Source: Symbiodinium kawagutii (taxonomy: Eukaryota; Sar; Dinophyceae; Suessiales; Symbiodiniaceae). Taken from it: DNA of 64,000 nucleotides. The stretch spans positions 31,426-95,425 of the forward strand of contig VSDK01001314.1 in NCBI GenBank assembly GCA_009767595.1. Reading direction: 5' to 3'. The notes beneath the pieces are model-generated. The model did no database searches. It worked only from the letters and a program-made list of their open reading frames with translations, and was not told the origin of the DNA. The position numbers were made by a program, and so were the translations under genes. Shown here one piece after another: positions 1 through 10,815 of this stretch (its first letter is position 1; each line of letters starts with the position of its first letter).

Positions 1-86
<86 letters not shown>

Positions 87-109
87 ATAGTAGTAGTAGT
101 AGTAGTAGT
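1..109. repeat. (TAG)n trinucleotide microsatellite
   Basis: About 36 tandem TAG units, with one TAA interruption near position 87. The array runs into the window edge, so its true length is unknown. Confidence 0.97.
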
Positions 110-277
110 AGGTCTGTCGGGCAGCACCCTAGCTCATCCCCTTAACTGCAGGGGTGGAGTACCTGCCCGCTAGTACTAGTGTTGCAGCCGGGGATTGCAC
201 CCCACGTCCGAGGAAGACATCATTAGATATAAACTGGTACCTTATATTTATCCCCCCACCAGCTACAGCACCCAAGC

Positions 278-436
278 ATGGCCAGCCGTAGCATTTGCAA
301 CCGTGCCGCAGACGCCACACTGGCCTCAAGCGTGGCGGCAGGTGCGGCTGGGAGTATTTCAACCTGGCATCCAACGCCAATTTTGCCAATGAATCGAGCA
401 ATCTTCACGACTGCTAGTGATGTAAATTCATGCTGA
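278..436 (+). CDS. Candidate exon or small ORF, alanine/serine-rich
   Basis: An ATG opens a 52-codon frame that begins MASRSICNRAADATLASSV and closes at TGA 434-436. It lies in a locally GC-rich patch unlike the AT-rich DNA around it. No domain is recognised and overlapping frames on both strands are also open, so this may be an exon fragment, a decayed gene or chance. Confidence 0.22.
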   Translation: MASRSICNRAADATLASSVAAGAAGSISTWHPTPILPMNRAIFTTASDVNSC

Positions 437-1001
437 ATAGGCTGGTCAATGTCGAAGCTGAATGATGAGAAACCACCGGCTCCATGAAAATGTTTGCCAA
501 CTCTTTGAATCCCTTGCACCTGTGAAAATCACTGCAGAATCTTCTGAAATGACGCTTGGGTGTTCGAGCAGTTGCCAGGCTAATGAGACAGGAACTTGCC
601 AGGTTATAGATTGAAGGGTTGGTCCTCCAGGCAATCAGAGTTGGGCCACCCACCCTGTCCATGTTTAAAGAGTGGTTGGATATCTTTAGATGATGTTGGA
701 TGCCCAGTTTCAAGCCTCAAGCCGCCCGCCAATGCCCTGGATCCCGGTCTGCGCCTGCAGTTACCTCAAGATGTCCAGATGATCCTGTCGCACGTGCACC
801 TTGGCATAGAGGCATACCTTGGCCCATGGGGCAGGTGCTGTTGCGACCTGAATTATCATGGTGAATGCCAGCTTGGGCCTGGGATTGGGTCCGTGGTGTC
901 GACCCAAAAGTGGTATCTCTCCTGCTAACGCTAACAAGATAGGTTTCCCACCAACTGACATATGATGTTTGGTCCTTTTGTTAAGGGTTGTGCGATATGG
1001 T
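437..1001. other. No recognisable gene
   Basis: Mixed-composition DNA with several short open frames on both strands. None has a recognisable domain or a convincing pair of splice sites. Confidence 0.5.
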
Positions 1002-1110
1002 CATGGTGGTTTCTTAAGATGGGGGTACCCCGAAAATGGTTGGTGTACTACTATAAATGTTTAACAATGGACGATGTAGGGGTACCCCTATTTTGAGAAA
1101 CACCCATATA
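1002..1110 (+). repeat. MITE family A copy
   Basis: Terminal inverted repeats of the GGTGGTTTCT / AGAAACACCC type enclose GGGGTACCCC-like sub-termini and an AATGGTTGGT core. About 109 bp, non-coding, and shared with roughly 22 other places in this window. Confidence 0.85.
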
Positions 1111-1581
1111 TGTTGTTTTTTGTATGTTTTTTGTTGGGTGAAAACACATTGCATGCACAGTTGTTTTTTCCAGGAGTCAGGCTCAGATAGGCTCAGTTGG
1201 GTAATCACCCTGCGGGGGTGGCTGGGTGACACTAGTTGGGTCATTTTCACTGTGGACATTTGGGAATATAGAATTGTTGATCGTTCATCGAGTAAACCTT
1301 GACCTGTATCATGGGACCTGGTTGGTAGGTCAGCTTTTAGGGGAGTGACACTGCGAGTCTTTCCTTTTTGTTGCATGCTAGACAGTACACATGTTTGGTC
1401 TCAAGTGCTGTTAGTTCTAATTTGTTTCCGTGTGGTGTCAAAAGTTACGCAAGTTTCCTGCCTCAATGTAAAAACGATCATGCAAGTTCACGATTTTATC
1501 AATGATCGGAGTCTGCCTTTTCACATGTTTTTGCCGGCCAATGTAGTTCATATCACCGTTTGTGATGCTTCAAATCCGATT

Positions 1582-1690
1582 TGGGTGTTTCTCAAGCCAT
1601 AGGGGACCCCCCAAATCATCCATTACTAGTCATTTATAGTAATAAACCAACCATTTTTTGGGGTCCTCTATTTTGAGAAACCACCATTTC
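1582..1690 (-). repeat. MITE family A copy
   Basis: Reverse-orientation copy: GGGTGTTTCTCAAGCC at the left, an AATAAACCAACCATTTTT core, and ATTTTGAGAAACCACCA at the right. Confidence 0.88.
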
Positions 1691-2098
1691 TCCCATTTTT
1701 TCATGGTCGAAACCCGTCCGTTTCGGGCCGCGCGTGGCTGGGGAGGTATGCCGGGGGCGAGCCGGCAGCGGGCTGAAGGCCCTTAGTGACCGTTGGGACG
1801 TTGGGACGCTGTGGCGAAGCGGTTGATTGCCAGCCTGGTGGGGGTCCCCTTGGGGATGATAGGCAGTGATAAGCCATATATACATCGAAGATTGGATTTT
1901 CTGTTGTTTTTCCGGCAGTTCTGTTGCCTTCAGGATTGATTCCTCATTTTTGCCTTCAGGATTGATTCCTCGTGCCATGATCAGATATTGACGGATGGAA
2001 CGTAGCTAAGTGACTTAGTATGATCAATCAGGGTGATGATTGGTGAACTTCAGAATTGGCATTAAACCTGTGAGTAGGGGCATGAATCCTACGAGTTT
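1691..2098. other. GC-rich patch then plain DNA, no gene called
   Basis: 1715-1810 is much more GC-rich than its surroundings and could be a decayed exon. It contains a doubled GTTGGGAC motif at about 1793-1808. No frame stands out. Confidence 0.4.
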
Positions 2099-2407
2099 TT
2101 GGATGACCTCAACAACACCGTGCCACATGCTGATTTCCAAGCCGATGCTGGTGAGGCTTCAACCATCGCTGGCGATTGCTTTTTGATCGCCAGCCATAGC
2201 TCGGCGTGTTGGGGACACAGCCAACCACAAAGTACCACATCCTTATCAATCTTATCAATCAGTCACCCGTTTTTCATGAAAAACACTCTCCTTGAAATCA
2301 GCATAGAGGCTCCACAGATAGGGGTTCGGATGACCAGGTTCCGCATGATCCTTGGTGTGGGAAGTGGATCGTTGGTGGTTTCCCCGAAGGTGCCTTGGAA
2401 TGGCTGA
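2099..2407 (+). CDS. Candidate exon-containing ORF, unknown
   Basis: An open frame of 102 codons without an ATG start (it opens at TTG). The first 40 residues (LDDLNNTVPHADFQADAGEA...) look protein-like, while the remainder reads as noise. If real, it is an exon of about 120-160 bp. No family is recognised. Confidence 0.22.
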   Translation: MDDLNNTVPHADFQADAGEASTIAGDCFLIASHSSACWGHSQPQSTTSLSILSISHPFFMKNTLLEISIEAPQIGVRMTRFRMILGVGSGSLVVSPKVPWNG

Positions 2408-2631
2408 GGAGACAACGTAGTAAAGGATATCCGACAATATCCAGCAATTGATATCCAACAATACCACACCTTCATTCATGATGACTCATAAGAAAGCTGT
2501 TGCCCATTCGCATGGGTAGTAGTAGTGCGGTCCGGGCAACAGTTTGGTCCGGTTCATTCAGATAATGTGAACAGCCGTTCGGCGGAGCTGGCATCGCCAT
2601 GTCGGTCCATGTCTTCAACCCGCGGTCGTCC

Positions 2632-2773
2632 CCAAGAGTTTAGCGACCTGGTGATCTAACATAGCAATGGAACAAATCTCCAGTTTTCCAGGGAAACCCT
2701 CGGAAATCAGCGATTTCACTGGTGGATTTTCCAGCCAGCTATGCTCACCAGAGTTGAGCGACCTGGTGACTGA
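2632..2773 (+). repeat. Imperfect direct repeat, about 20 bp, 117 bp apart
   Basis: A GAGTTTAGCGACCTGGTGA-type sequence at about 2635-2653 recurs as GAGTTGAGCGACCTGGTGA at about 2752-2770. Confidence 0.7.
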
Positions 2774-2912
2774 TGTCGTTGCCCTTAAAACCGATGCAGT
2801 GTTAGTTCCGAAGCGTGTCTCCAGTTCCCTGCGGTTCCCCGGGCCCGGTGGTCTTCGGAGCCAGGTCATGGCAGAACCGGCGGTGAGGGTGTCGAGTTCA
2901 AAAGGAAACTGA
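2667..2912 (+). CDS. Candidate ORF, unknown
   Basis: An ATG-initiated 81-codon frame. Its second half (SDLVTDVVALKTDAVLVPK...) is the most protein-like part and is locally GC-rich. It has no known domain, and the opposite strand is also open here. Confidence 0.25.
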   Translation: MEQISSFPGKPSEISDFTGGFSSQLCSPELSDLVTDVVALKTDAVLVPKRVSSSLRFPGPGGLRSQVMAEPAVRVSSSKGN

Positions 2913-4523
2913 TGCCCAACTGAGTGGTGGTGAGCTTGGTGTTGCTGTGAAGCAAGAAATCAAGGAAACATGGTCAAACAGAATTGAAATCAAAGGCTTT
3001 GGGATAAAAAGTTCAGGCGGAAAGTATAGAACTAAGGTTTGGGGATAGAAATCTAATGCCACATCCTGCAACGATTTCTTTCTTGTATTTCAGCTGACCT
3101 TGCTATTTTGTTGGTAAAGCCAATCTTCTTGAATCCCAACATAGAAAACTCACCGGTTTCGTTGGAGATTGCTCAGGGAAGCTCACCACTATTCGACTCC
3201 GTCAAGCCAACGAGTCGAGGCAACAAAAGCGAGCACCGCACTGGGTGCAAGACCGTTTGCTGCATTTGTGTGTGAAGGTGTTTTTATGTGGATTAATAGT
3301 GGTTGATTATGGTTGATTATGGGGGTTAGTGATAGTGGATGTTGATGATTTGTGTCTGCGTTTTCTGTTTTCCAAACGCTCTACTTCCAATGATGTGTCC
3401 AAATGTTGTCAGGCTACAGACTCCTCGTTGGGCATGACATAAGTACGTAAGACAGTGTGAGATGCCTCGCTACATAGCTTTAGAGCCAACAGTTTTTACT
3501 CCAGAAACACATCGGTTTGTTTGTGTGTAACAAACGGCTGCTCCAAGCAAGACATGTTTCTGGACATCTTCAGACCGAAACGATTCATATTTGGAATAGA
3601 GGGGTCAATTTGTTGTTTGAATTGATCAGTCAATCCCCCAAACAAAGAAGAACACACCTTCTCCCCGATGTGAGACTGATAGACACGTGGCTAGGTTTGT
3701 GAATGATTTTGATGGCTAATGTAAGTGTATATCCCGATAGTGGCTCCATGCGTGGTAACCAGGACATGCATTGGTGATGTAAACGGTTAGCTGATGCTGT
3801 CATCGTTATCCCAACCAAGCTCTAGGGCTGTTGGCAATAAAGGTAACTTGCTTGTGATGGGAGAGTTGTACCTCTTAGTTTCCCAACTTGGACCGTAAGT
3901 AAAGTAACTAGCTCTGATAGTGATGGTAGATATAACATGATACAATTATTCTGGATGGTGGGTTGTAAACCAACGAATCTATATAACTAGGCCCACTCTG
4001 AGCTGAGTATTGACACAGCGAGCCAAGGGGAGATATGTCAAACGTTTCCATGAGTACCAGTGCAAAACCATGGCGATGTACTGATGTACCATTGGATTGA
4101 TGTGGATCTATGGTGACAGTGGAGTGGTCCACACTGATTATGTATGCTGGTCAACCATAAATTCAAACTTTAACCCGACTAACTTCTAGTACAAAGTAGC
4201 ATTGACCCTCTCATGTGCCTATGCCAAGGAGGGTGAAGCCGTTGCTTCCAAGGAGGGTAACAAGCTGCTGCAAACCAACCCATTCTTTGGAAAACAAAAC
4301 CAATCAACTTTGCCACCTGTCCGGTACCATCATGTAATCCCACTGATTCCACAGATCATTTCTGGATGGTTGGTACTTCTATTGATCGTGTAACTGTATG
4401 GTCGAAATTCAGTAGCTAATCTACTTATGTGAGGAAGTACCAGGAAGCAACTGGACAGGCGATGTGAAACTTGGACGATGGCTAGGATTCTTGGCAGCTT
4501 GGGCACTGCCACGGTTTCCATGA
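2913..4523. other. Intergenic or intronic DNA
   Basis: AT/TG-rich sequence. A 61-codon + strand frame at 3517-3702 is present, but it has no domain and no clear splice signals. I see no MITE of the main families here. Confidence 0.45.
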
Positions 4524-4724
4524 ATACTAGTTACTAGCCATCGAGACGCACCTAACTGGGAACTCGGACTCCAACGGGGCTCAGCCGATCATGTTTGGAT
4601 GGTGCCGCTGATCGCCAAATTGACAGCCCCAACTGGCCTCCAGCAGTGCTGGCTTTTGCATGCGTGTCTTGAAGCTGGTGACGGATTTGCCGTGAACAAG
4701 CCGTTTTGTGCCGAAGCAAGATGA
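4524..4724 (+). CDS. Candidate exon, unknown protein
   Basis: A 66-codon frame without ATG, bounded by TGA at both ends. It reads convincingly like protein in the middle (VWMVPLIAKLTAPTGLQQCW, then LEAGDGFAVNKPF). A donor-like GCAAG precedes the terminal TGA. The opposite strand is also open, and no family is recognised. Confidence 0.38.
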   Translation: MLVTSHRDAPNWELGLQRGSADHVWMVPLIAKLTAPTGLQQCWLLHACLEAGDGFAVNKPFCAEAR

Positions 4725-5045
4725 ACAAGATCGTACCCAACAGCAATTCCTGAACAGCAATTCCCACCCAAAGTTCATCAATCGCTGTAAACCGAATCCA
4801 TCTCATTTGAGAACACACGATTATTGAAGATCATGAAGCACATGTGTTTCTCAAAGTTTGTGCTGAATGTACATGCGCCTTACTTCTTTAGATAGACATG
4901 CACACACACATGGCATGGAGCATCTCAGAAGTTATCCTTTCTAAAGACCTTTTTGCTCCTTGGTCGTTAGAGACCCGCCACGCTGAAGTTGTGATGCACG
5001 GAAGCCAAGATGCTGAGGGCGCTGAGGGTCACTAAGCAGTTGGTG
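4725..5045. other. No recognisable gene
   Basis: Plain AT-rich DNA with a short CA-rich run near 4900. Nothing further is supported. Confidence 0.5.
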
Positions 5046-5108
5046 GTTGGGAGGGAGCTGGTTGGAGCCAGGCCTATCCATGGCCCTTCAAAGCGGGAGC
5101 CAAGGAGT
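5046..5108 (+). repeat. Dispersed GGGAGGGAGCTGG repeat, copy 1
   Basis: A segment beginning TTGGGAGGGAGCTGG and ending near GGCCCTTCAAAGCGGGA resembles segments at about 33964-34022 and 47647-47709. The 33.9 kb copy lies inside a coding-like exon, so this may be a decayed exon or a domain-derived repeat. Confidence 0.45.
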
Positions 5109-5284
5109 GTTCTTCATCACCAAATCGCACTTATACAGTGAACAATGGTGAAAGATCAATCTTCAAGAGTGGATCAATGGAGTTGATCAAAGGTCATTGT
5201 TCATACATGACGGCCGGTCGACGATTCGACGATCGCAAACCACCCAAGCAACCAAACAAAAATCCAGCGTTGAGGGCCCTGTCG

Positions 5285-5377
5285 AGGCCAGCACATGTGT
5301 TTTCATCACCAAACGAGTCGCTGGCTGGAAGATTTTCATCAAACGAGGCCAGCACATGTGTTTTCACCAATCGAGGC
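5285..5377 (+). repeat. Short direct repeat in a coding-like stretch
   Basis: GAGGCCAGCACATGTGTTTT occurs at about 5284-5303 and again at about 5345-5364. Two overlapping + strand frames (5138-5419 and 5197-5394) are open across it, which makes a coding call unreliable. Confidence 0.7.
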
Positions 5378-5735
5378 CCCATTGCCATGGCTGATTCTCC
5401 AGCCAGTGAGCAACGATGACGGTATCGGTTCCAGCAGTCTGATTGGTGATGATTTGTTCAGCATGGGAATCTGATCAGAAGTGGCAATACATCAGCATCA
5501 ATGTTTTGAAGGCCACCTCAGGGAAACGGCGCCAAGCAGTGTTGCCTGAGTAGGATATCCAATACTTGTTTGATCACTGTAGATTGTTTGATACATCTAG
5601 CTGGCGTGCATAGAATAAATTCAGAATGAACAACACGCATCCGAGACGAAAACTGAGTCTTCATCAAAATAGTAGGAGTAACATGTTCAGATTTGTTCTT
5701 TTGCATGACTATACCTGCATGACCCGACTACATTT

Positions 5736-5892
5736 ATATACATTTATATACATATATATATATATTTATATATTAGTACAGTTTGTGTATATATATATAT
5801 AGATATACATTGATATTGATATTGTTGTTTGAAGATAAATATATATATATATATATATATTCATGCGGTATATATATATATATATATATATA
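5736..5892. repeat. AT-rich microsatellite cluster
   Basis: Several (TA)n runs separated by short spacers. They create artefactual Ile/Tyr-repeat frames on both strands. Confidence 0.93.
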
Positions 5893-6132
5893 AGAAGTTT
5901 GGGTTTGATATTGGCTTCAACGAATCTCCAGCTGGCGACATTAACAGCTACCAAAGTTTCACGTGTCATCGCTGCTGCTTGCTCCGGTCGCAGGGAGGAT
6001 GTGCAAGAAGTGGTCTTCACTCCCCTTGCCTTGCGACAGGACCGCAGGGTGCAGATTTTGATGCATGATGACATGCATCTACTGGCTCTTGGTTGGGAGG
6101 GAGCTACCAGGAGGGTTCTGACCAAATGCTAG
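5893..6132 (+). CDS. Candidate exon, unknown
   Basis: A + strand frame that continues from the adjacent TA repeat and ends at TAG 6130-6132. Its non-repetitive part includes VIAAACSGRREDVQEVVF and HDDMHLLALGWEGATRRVL, which are protein-like. The true left edge is probably a splice acceptor after the TA run. No domain is assigned. Confidence 0.3.
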   Translation, partial: RSLGLILASTNLQLATLTATKVSRVIAAACSGRREDVQEVVFTPLALRQDRRVQILMHDDMHLLALGWEGATRRVLTKC

Positions 6133-6594
6133 TAGCTGCTAGTCTATTTATGAAATCATGTTGACAGGTTTGTGTCAGTTGGTTGATACGAGTAAATACA
6201 AGTCAGTTGTTTTCTGATCTTTGTGCACCTGTATTGATTTGAAGATTGGATGCATGTGAAGACTTGCGTGACTAATGTTTTTCGATATGTGAATAATTGC
6301 ATACATGATTCTATTTTACTAGACATATCAATACATGCAAATATATGTGTTTATAACATAGAATCTATGTTTGTGCATGCGTATGTGAACATCAACAGTA
6401 ACAATGCACCACATACATGATAATTATATACCTTTGTAGACATAGATAGATAAATAGCTAGCTAGATAGAAAGATAGATGCATAGATACATAGATACATA
6501 AATAGGTAGATAGATAGATACACAATGTGTATTATACATACCTTTGTTCCCCAAGGTCATTCCATGGAGCCACCACCCCCCTGTGACTGCTCAG
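6133..6594. repeat. AT-rich DNA with a GATA/GATACATA microsatellite
   Basis: 6445-6525 is an imperfect (GATA)n and (CATAGATA)n array. The rest is AT-rich and contains no gene I can support. Confidence 0.8.
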
Positions 6595-6678
6595 GAGAAG
6601 GCACTGACGCCGCAGGTGCTGGTGAAGTACAAGGACGGTTGTTCGTCGAGCCGTTTAGCTGATGGATGCCAATGTTCG
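6595..6678 (+). CDS. Candidate internal exon with good splice sites
   Basis: A pyrimidine-rich acceptor ending TGACTGCTCAG is followed by an 84-nt (28-codon) open segment reading EKALTPQVLVKYKDGC then SSSRLADGCQCS, and by a GTTAGT donor. Length and phase are consistent with a cassette exon. A second frame, starting at an ATG near 6564, is also open to TGA 6663. No family is recognised. The downstream candidate exon at 7003 could belong to the same gene. Confidence 0.4.
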
Positions 6679-6683
6679 GTTAG

Positions 6684-6732
6684 TTGGTTGGTTGGTTGAT
6701 TGGTTGGTTGGTTGATTGGTTAGTTGGTTTGG
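6684..6732. repeat. (GGTT)n-like microsatellite
   Basis: Imperfect GGTT and GATT units follow the donor of the candidate exon at 6595-6678. Confidence 0.9.
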
Positions 6733-7002
6733 TTGCTCCACTTTTGAGCACAGGGTATTGCTGGAGGGCGGGACCCGTTGAGGCGTGGCCTACCTACCAT
6801 TCAACGGTGGTTGTCCTTATTTGCACCCTGTAATTACAGGTGTTGGTGACTCCCTTTATATAATTGTGAAACTGTTATAGTGCGGATTATTGCTGATTAC
6901 AAATAACCATCGTTTATCATGATCATCCATTGCTAACTAAATCATGTCTCGGGAACTAGCCAGCGTGGAGCTTCATCGCTTCTTTTGAGTAGCTGACTTC
7001 GC

Positions 7003-7102
7003 ATGATGTACTGGTTGGGAAACCATGCCCCGGAAGGTAAAGCCTTCACCTTTTTCAAGGGAGCAAAACCAGCTGAACAAATCGGAAATTATCCAGTTCC
7101 AG
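7003..7102 (+). CDS. Candidate exon, unknown
   Basis: The open frame MMYWLGNHAPEGKAFTFFKG continues to GNYPVP and ends at CCAG followed by GTTAGT, a donor-like junction. An alternative exon with acceptor TTTTGAGTAG and donor AAG/GTAAAG would use another frame at about 6993-7039, so the exact structure is unresolved. Confidence 0.35.
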
Positions 7103-7308
7103 GTTAGTTGCTTAGTTTGGTTGGGGGTACCATGGGGTACCTGTCGAAGATGATGTGAATTCTGATCTGCGTCAACTGGTTCTCACCCGCAAGCATCCTC
7201 ACTGCAACTGTTTCATCATTTCTTTCATGGCAAATTCACTCAATGATTGGCCATAGTGATTGATGGTACGCAAACTTCTAGATTTGTCATGGACCCAAGC
7301 ATTGGTCA

Positions 7309-7528
7309 TACAAGGTGGCCCCCCCAGTTATAACTTGTTTTATTTTCGGCCATTTAACTACAATATACTTATCTATATTCATCACCTTTTAGTTTGTAAC
7401 ATAGCTATAGGTAGACCAGGGGCCACTCACCATAACTGATACCCAGTTACCCGAGTTATAAGCCAACTTAATAGCATTTTATAGCTGGTTATAACCCAAC
7501 AAGTTACAGCTGATGAACGGGGCCCACC
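7309..7528 (+). repeat. MITE family D copy, expanded or nested
   Basis: It begins ACAAGGTGGCCCCCCAGTTA and ends GGGGCCCACC, the family D termini. It is longer than the usual 125 bp copies, with an extra internal segment around 7400-7450. The right end directly abuts an exon-like segment. Confidence 0.7.
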
Positions 7529-7621
7529 GGCGATGGAGTCATCGTCCCTCTAGGACTTGGCCATGCAACTCTCGGCTCCTGTGGCTGTGCCGCCGCGGGA
7601 GCTGCCACATCGATGGCCGGG
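7526..7621 (+). CDS. Candidate exon squeezed between two MITEs
   Basis: An open frame in GC-rich sequence reads TGDGVIVPLGLGHATLGSCG then CAAAGAATSMA. The family D MITE ends at its left edge, and a left-truncated family A MITE starts at its right edge, where GGGGTACC offers a GT. It is Gly/Ala-rich with no recognised family. Confidence 0.35.
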
Positions 7622-7712
7622 GTACCCCCAAGATGGCTGGTTTACTACTACTAAATGACTATTAATGGATGATAACTGGGGGTACCCCTATTTTGGGAAA
7701 CCACCATTTGAT
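7616..7712 (+). repeat. MITE family A copy, left end truncated
   Basis: GGGGTACCCCCAAGATGGCTGG at the left lacks the outer GGTTTCTC terminus. The right end GGGGGTACCCCTATTTTGGG and AAACCACCATT is intact. Confidence 0.85.
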
Positions 7713-8359
7713 CAAAGATTTGTTAATGATGTTTGTTGACTGATGTTTCTTCAAATCAACATGTTTGACATGATGTTTGATGTCAATTTTGGGTGAATGT
7801 TGAATGATGTTTTGAGTTTTGAGGATGAAATTGACTCATTGTTTGAATGAATGTTTGACTGATGTTTGATCAAAGCAACTTCTTTGAATGATGGACATTT
7901 GACGTTTGATTTCAATGAATCTTTCACTCATGTTTGTTGCCGACAATTGGAAAACAAGGAAGCAGTGTTGACCGACGAAAGAACTAAATGGCTGTCCTGA
8001 GCTGTTGCAGACCACAACAATGACAGAATAATTGCAGTACCCCCTCATGTAAGACTGGATCAGTGTCAAAACCACCAACTGCTTCTAATCAAGTGTTTTC
8101 TACTGGGGTTTGCCGCAATCCACACCTACTGGAGGTTGCGCTTGCGCTTTTGACAGCTGGATGGTATGAAGAATATATCTATACTGTCGTTGCTTGTTTA
8201 GCTACTTCGATCACCTTGGCTTGGTGATTGGTTTCTTTCTTTCGTTGGTGGAATGAGGATGAATTGAAGTAGCCACAAGGATAGTTATACCATGAGGATC
8301 ATTGCTGTTGATATGAGATCATTGATACACATGATTGATCCCCCAAGCTCTTACCCTCG
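7713..8359. repeat. TGATGTTTGA-type degenerate repeat, then plain DNA
   Basis: 7713-7925 is made largely of irregular TGATGTTTGA/TGAATGTTTGA units. Beyond it I see no gene or repeat of a named family. Confidence 0.6.
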
Positions 8360-8728
8360 TTGTTGCATGATTCACCCCTTGCTGTGCTGTACCAGCTCTT
8401 GGAAGGGTGGGAGCTGCATATCCTTCGAGATCGGAGCCCATCCGTATTTGTTTCTATCCCGGCAATGGTTTGGACACATCTTCAAAACCTCAAAACTGAG
8501 CCGGTCAGATTTGAAACAAATCAATTGGACATATGTTTGTTCGAATATAGATTATGCCAGTATTTTTGTTCGCTGAATAAATGGTCCGCATGGCTATGTC
8601 CCGTATCCACTCGCTTGGAAGGGACGCAACGTGGTGCCACAGCTTGCAGGTGCTGCCCCCGTGTGCTGCTGAGATGGGGCCAGACGGGCTGTCACGGTGC
8701 TGCTCCCTACATCAGTCCCAATACCTGA
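8360..8728 (+). CDS. Candidate ORF, unknown
   Basis: A 122-codon frame from a TTG codon. The first 60 residues (DSPLAVLYQLLEGWELHILR, then VSIPAMVWTHLQNLKTEPV) look protein-like, while the cysteine-rich end is less convincing. Overlapping frames are open from 8292 and 8581. No domain is recognised. Confidence 0.28.
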   Translation: MLHDSPLAVLYQLLEGWELHILRDRSPSVFVSIPAMVWTHLQNLKTEPVRFETNQLDICLFEYRLCQYFCSLNKWSAWLCPVSTRLEGTQRGATACRCCPRVLLRWGQTGCHGAAPYISPNT

Positions 8729-9384
8729 GGAATCCCCATGGAAAAAAATGCATGGCATGGCAGTGGCACAGTAGACTCGACAAGTTTGAATTTTATTTCG
8801 CATGCTCACATTGACATTGTTTGAATGATTATTCATTGAAGCACTTACTAAAACAGATTGAAGTTTGGTTCTGGTGATTGGGTTTAGAGAGGTCCAAAAA
8901 GAATGGGAAGCAGTCTTAAGATTTACTAAGCATTGCTACATATTGGTATTGTCTATGATGAACCATGGCCATGAATTGTTGATGGCCACCATGATGACCA
9001 TACATTATTGGTCATTTTCAACCAATTTTGATAGCACTCTTCATCATTGATCTCATGATGGTATATGTCAATACCTTGATCCGCAATGAATAGCAAAATC
9101 AACCATTAGCCACCACCTACTTATCATCCTTTTGGTGATCAACCATTGGCTGAACCAATGTTCATAAATTGACCGACTTAACCAATTACGTACCATTGTC
9201 GACCAGCTGTTGAGCATCATTTTAAGCACTAATCAAGCATCAATTAATCATCAATCAAACAGCAATTAAGTAGGCAAATCTGAACCATCAACCAACCCTC
9301 AAATGAATCATGAATCAACCATCAACTCAGCTCATGAATCCATGAGTGCTGGTATTATGAACCCACATAAACCACCATTGCTAT
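8729..9384. other. Intronic or intergenic DNA rich in CAACCAT-type words
   Basis: 9050-9360 consists largely of CATCAACCA, AATCATCAA and similar degenerate words, the complement of the TGGTTGATA repeats seen elsewhere in the window. No gene is supported. Confidence 0.5.
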
Positions 9385-9576
9385 GTGGATCCACCGTTAA
9401 TTCTGGAGATGGCTGTCGCTTTCCATGGCGACGCCACCTGTCTTAGGTCGCAGCTTGATCAGGGTCCGGACGCGAAAGCCAAAGCGTTGGGGGGCCCCGG
9501 TGCCGCCGGCATCGCCTGGTGGGCCATGGAACCACGAAAGGGCGGTGGTTTTACGGGTGATGCTGCCAGTGATTAG
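9385..9576 (+). CDS. Candidate exon, possibly ankyrin-like
   Basis: A GC-rich island in AT-rich DNA with a 63-codon frame. Residues around HGDATCLRSQLDQGPDAKAK have the spacing of a degenerate ankyrin helix pair (GD..LR..LDQG.D..AK), but the TPLH signature is absent. Ankyrin is therefore only a suggestion. A CTTAG acceptor at about 9436-9446 could trim the left end. Confidence 0.33.
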   Translation: MDPPLILEMAVAFHGDATCLRSQLDQGPDAKAKALGGPGAAGIAWWAMEPRKGGGFTGDAASD

Positions 9577-10248
9577 GGATGTTTGATATTGATGATAGTG
9601 ATTAGGGATTAGTGATTAGTAAAAACATAGTTTGCTTTTATGGTAGATTGTATTTTATGATTATGCATAGGGGCCAACTACTGATTTGCACGGGTTAAAT
9701 GGTGGTCAATGTTGCACAGAAGCAGGTTAGTAATGTTGGTAGTCACTGACACCCCCGCCCTTGGACGTACATGAAATGTGTTGTTTTCCAATGCTTAAAC
9801 CTGGAACTTGCAGGCACCAAAACTGTCTCGTTCAGGTGAGTCTAGCGGTCTGCTGAACAACCTGTGCATCCGTGGATTTGGAAGAGTTCAGTGGTCGATG
9901 CTGGCTACGTTATTACCATTTGTCGAATGTGTCCTTGTTTTGACTGGTTCAACATGTAGAGTGATGATTGCCTGTGACCTGATCGGAATTGACTAGCGTT
10001 GTTTTTTGGGTTGATGGTCATTATTGACTATTCACCAGGCTTACTAACCATTGTTTGATGATTGCCGCTTATTTGCTGACTGTATGAGTTATATAACTGA
10101 GTTAGCCAGTTTCTGCAGCCTTCAACCACTGGTCAAAACAAGTGACAGAAGCCGCGATATATATATATATATATATATATCAGTAGCCGAGTCCAGTTGC
10201 CATTGCTGCCGTCTAATATTGTTTTGTTTGCTACAATGTAGCGAGCAT
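9577..10248. other. Noncoding DNA with a (TA)n run
   Basis: It contains a (AT)n array at about 10157-10181. A 22-nt segment at 9814-9835 between CTTGCAG and GTGAGT could be a micro-exon but is too short to judge. Confidence 0.45.
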
Positions 10249-10288
10249 TGTCGTCGTCGTCGTCGTCGTCGTCGTCGTTGTTGTCGTT

Positions 10289-10332
<44 letters not shown>

Positions 10333-10337
10333 CGTCG

Positions 10338-10390
<53 letters not shown>
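10249..10390. repeat. GTC/GTT trinucleotide microsatellite
   Basis: (GTC)n grades into (GTT)n over about 140 bp. It produces artefactual poly-Ser, poly-Leu and poly-Cys frames on the + strand and poly-Asn/Asp frames on the - strand. Confidence 0.97.
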
Positions 10391-10599
10391 CCGTGTGGTT
10401 CCTATCAGTATGGTCATACTTGTTTGTTCATTGCTGGCTGATGTTTGTTCTCTATTGTTGTTCACTTCGATTATTGGTAAAGGATGGTTGAGGTAGGCAG
10501 GCGTTCCCAAGATTTACACGGAAACCACAGAGCGGTTGAAAACTCTACGCAGCCTTCGCTCGACGCAAAGACCGTTGGAAGAAGGCCGCAAAATAAATC

Positions 10600-10815
10600 A
10601 TGAACGGAAATGGAAGCAGTGGTAGAAACACAATTGCCATCAATTGCTTGAACCTTAGATGGTTCTTTCTGGATTTTTCCGGTCAATCGACCACCACAAG
10701 TGGTTTCTCAGCTCGACTGACTCCGGCCATGGCGGCAGTGAAGTTTGTGAAGCTGAATGGAGAAGAAGTGCCATGTGCCTCGGGTCTGGTAGCTGTTGAT
10801 TTGGATGCTTCTTGA
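10600..10815 (+). CDS. Candidate first exon, unknown protein
   Basis: A 71-codon frame. The best part starts at ATG 10729 in a good context (GCCATGG) and reads MAAVKFVKLNGEEVPCASGL before TGA 10813. The beta-strand-like start resembles the N-termini of many small-domain proteins, but no family is assigned. If this is a first exon, a donor should lie just before the TGA. Confidence 0.33.
   Translation: MNGNGSSGRNTIAINCLNLRWFFLDFSGQSTTTSGFSARLTPAMAAVKFVKLNGEEVPCASGLVAVDLDAS

Noticed and set aside
10133..10510. Open frames full of Asn, Asp, Ser, Leu or Cys
   Set aside because: They are translations of the GTC/GTT trinucleotide array at 10249-10390, open on both strands.
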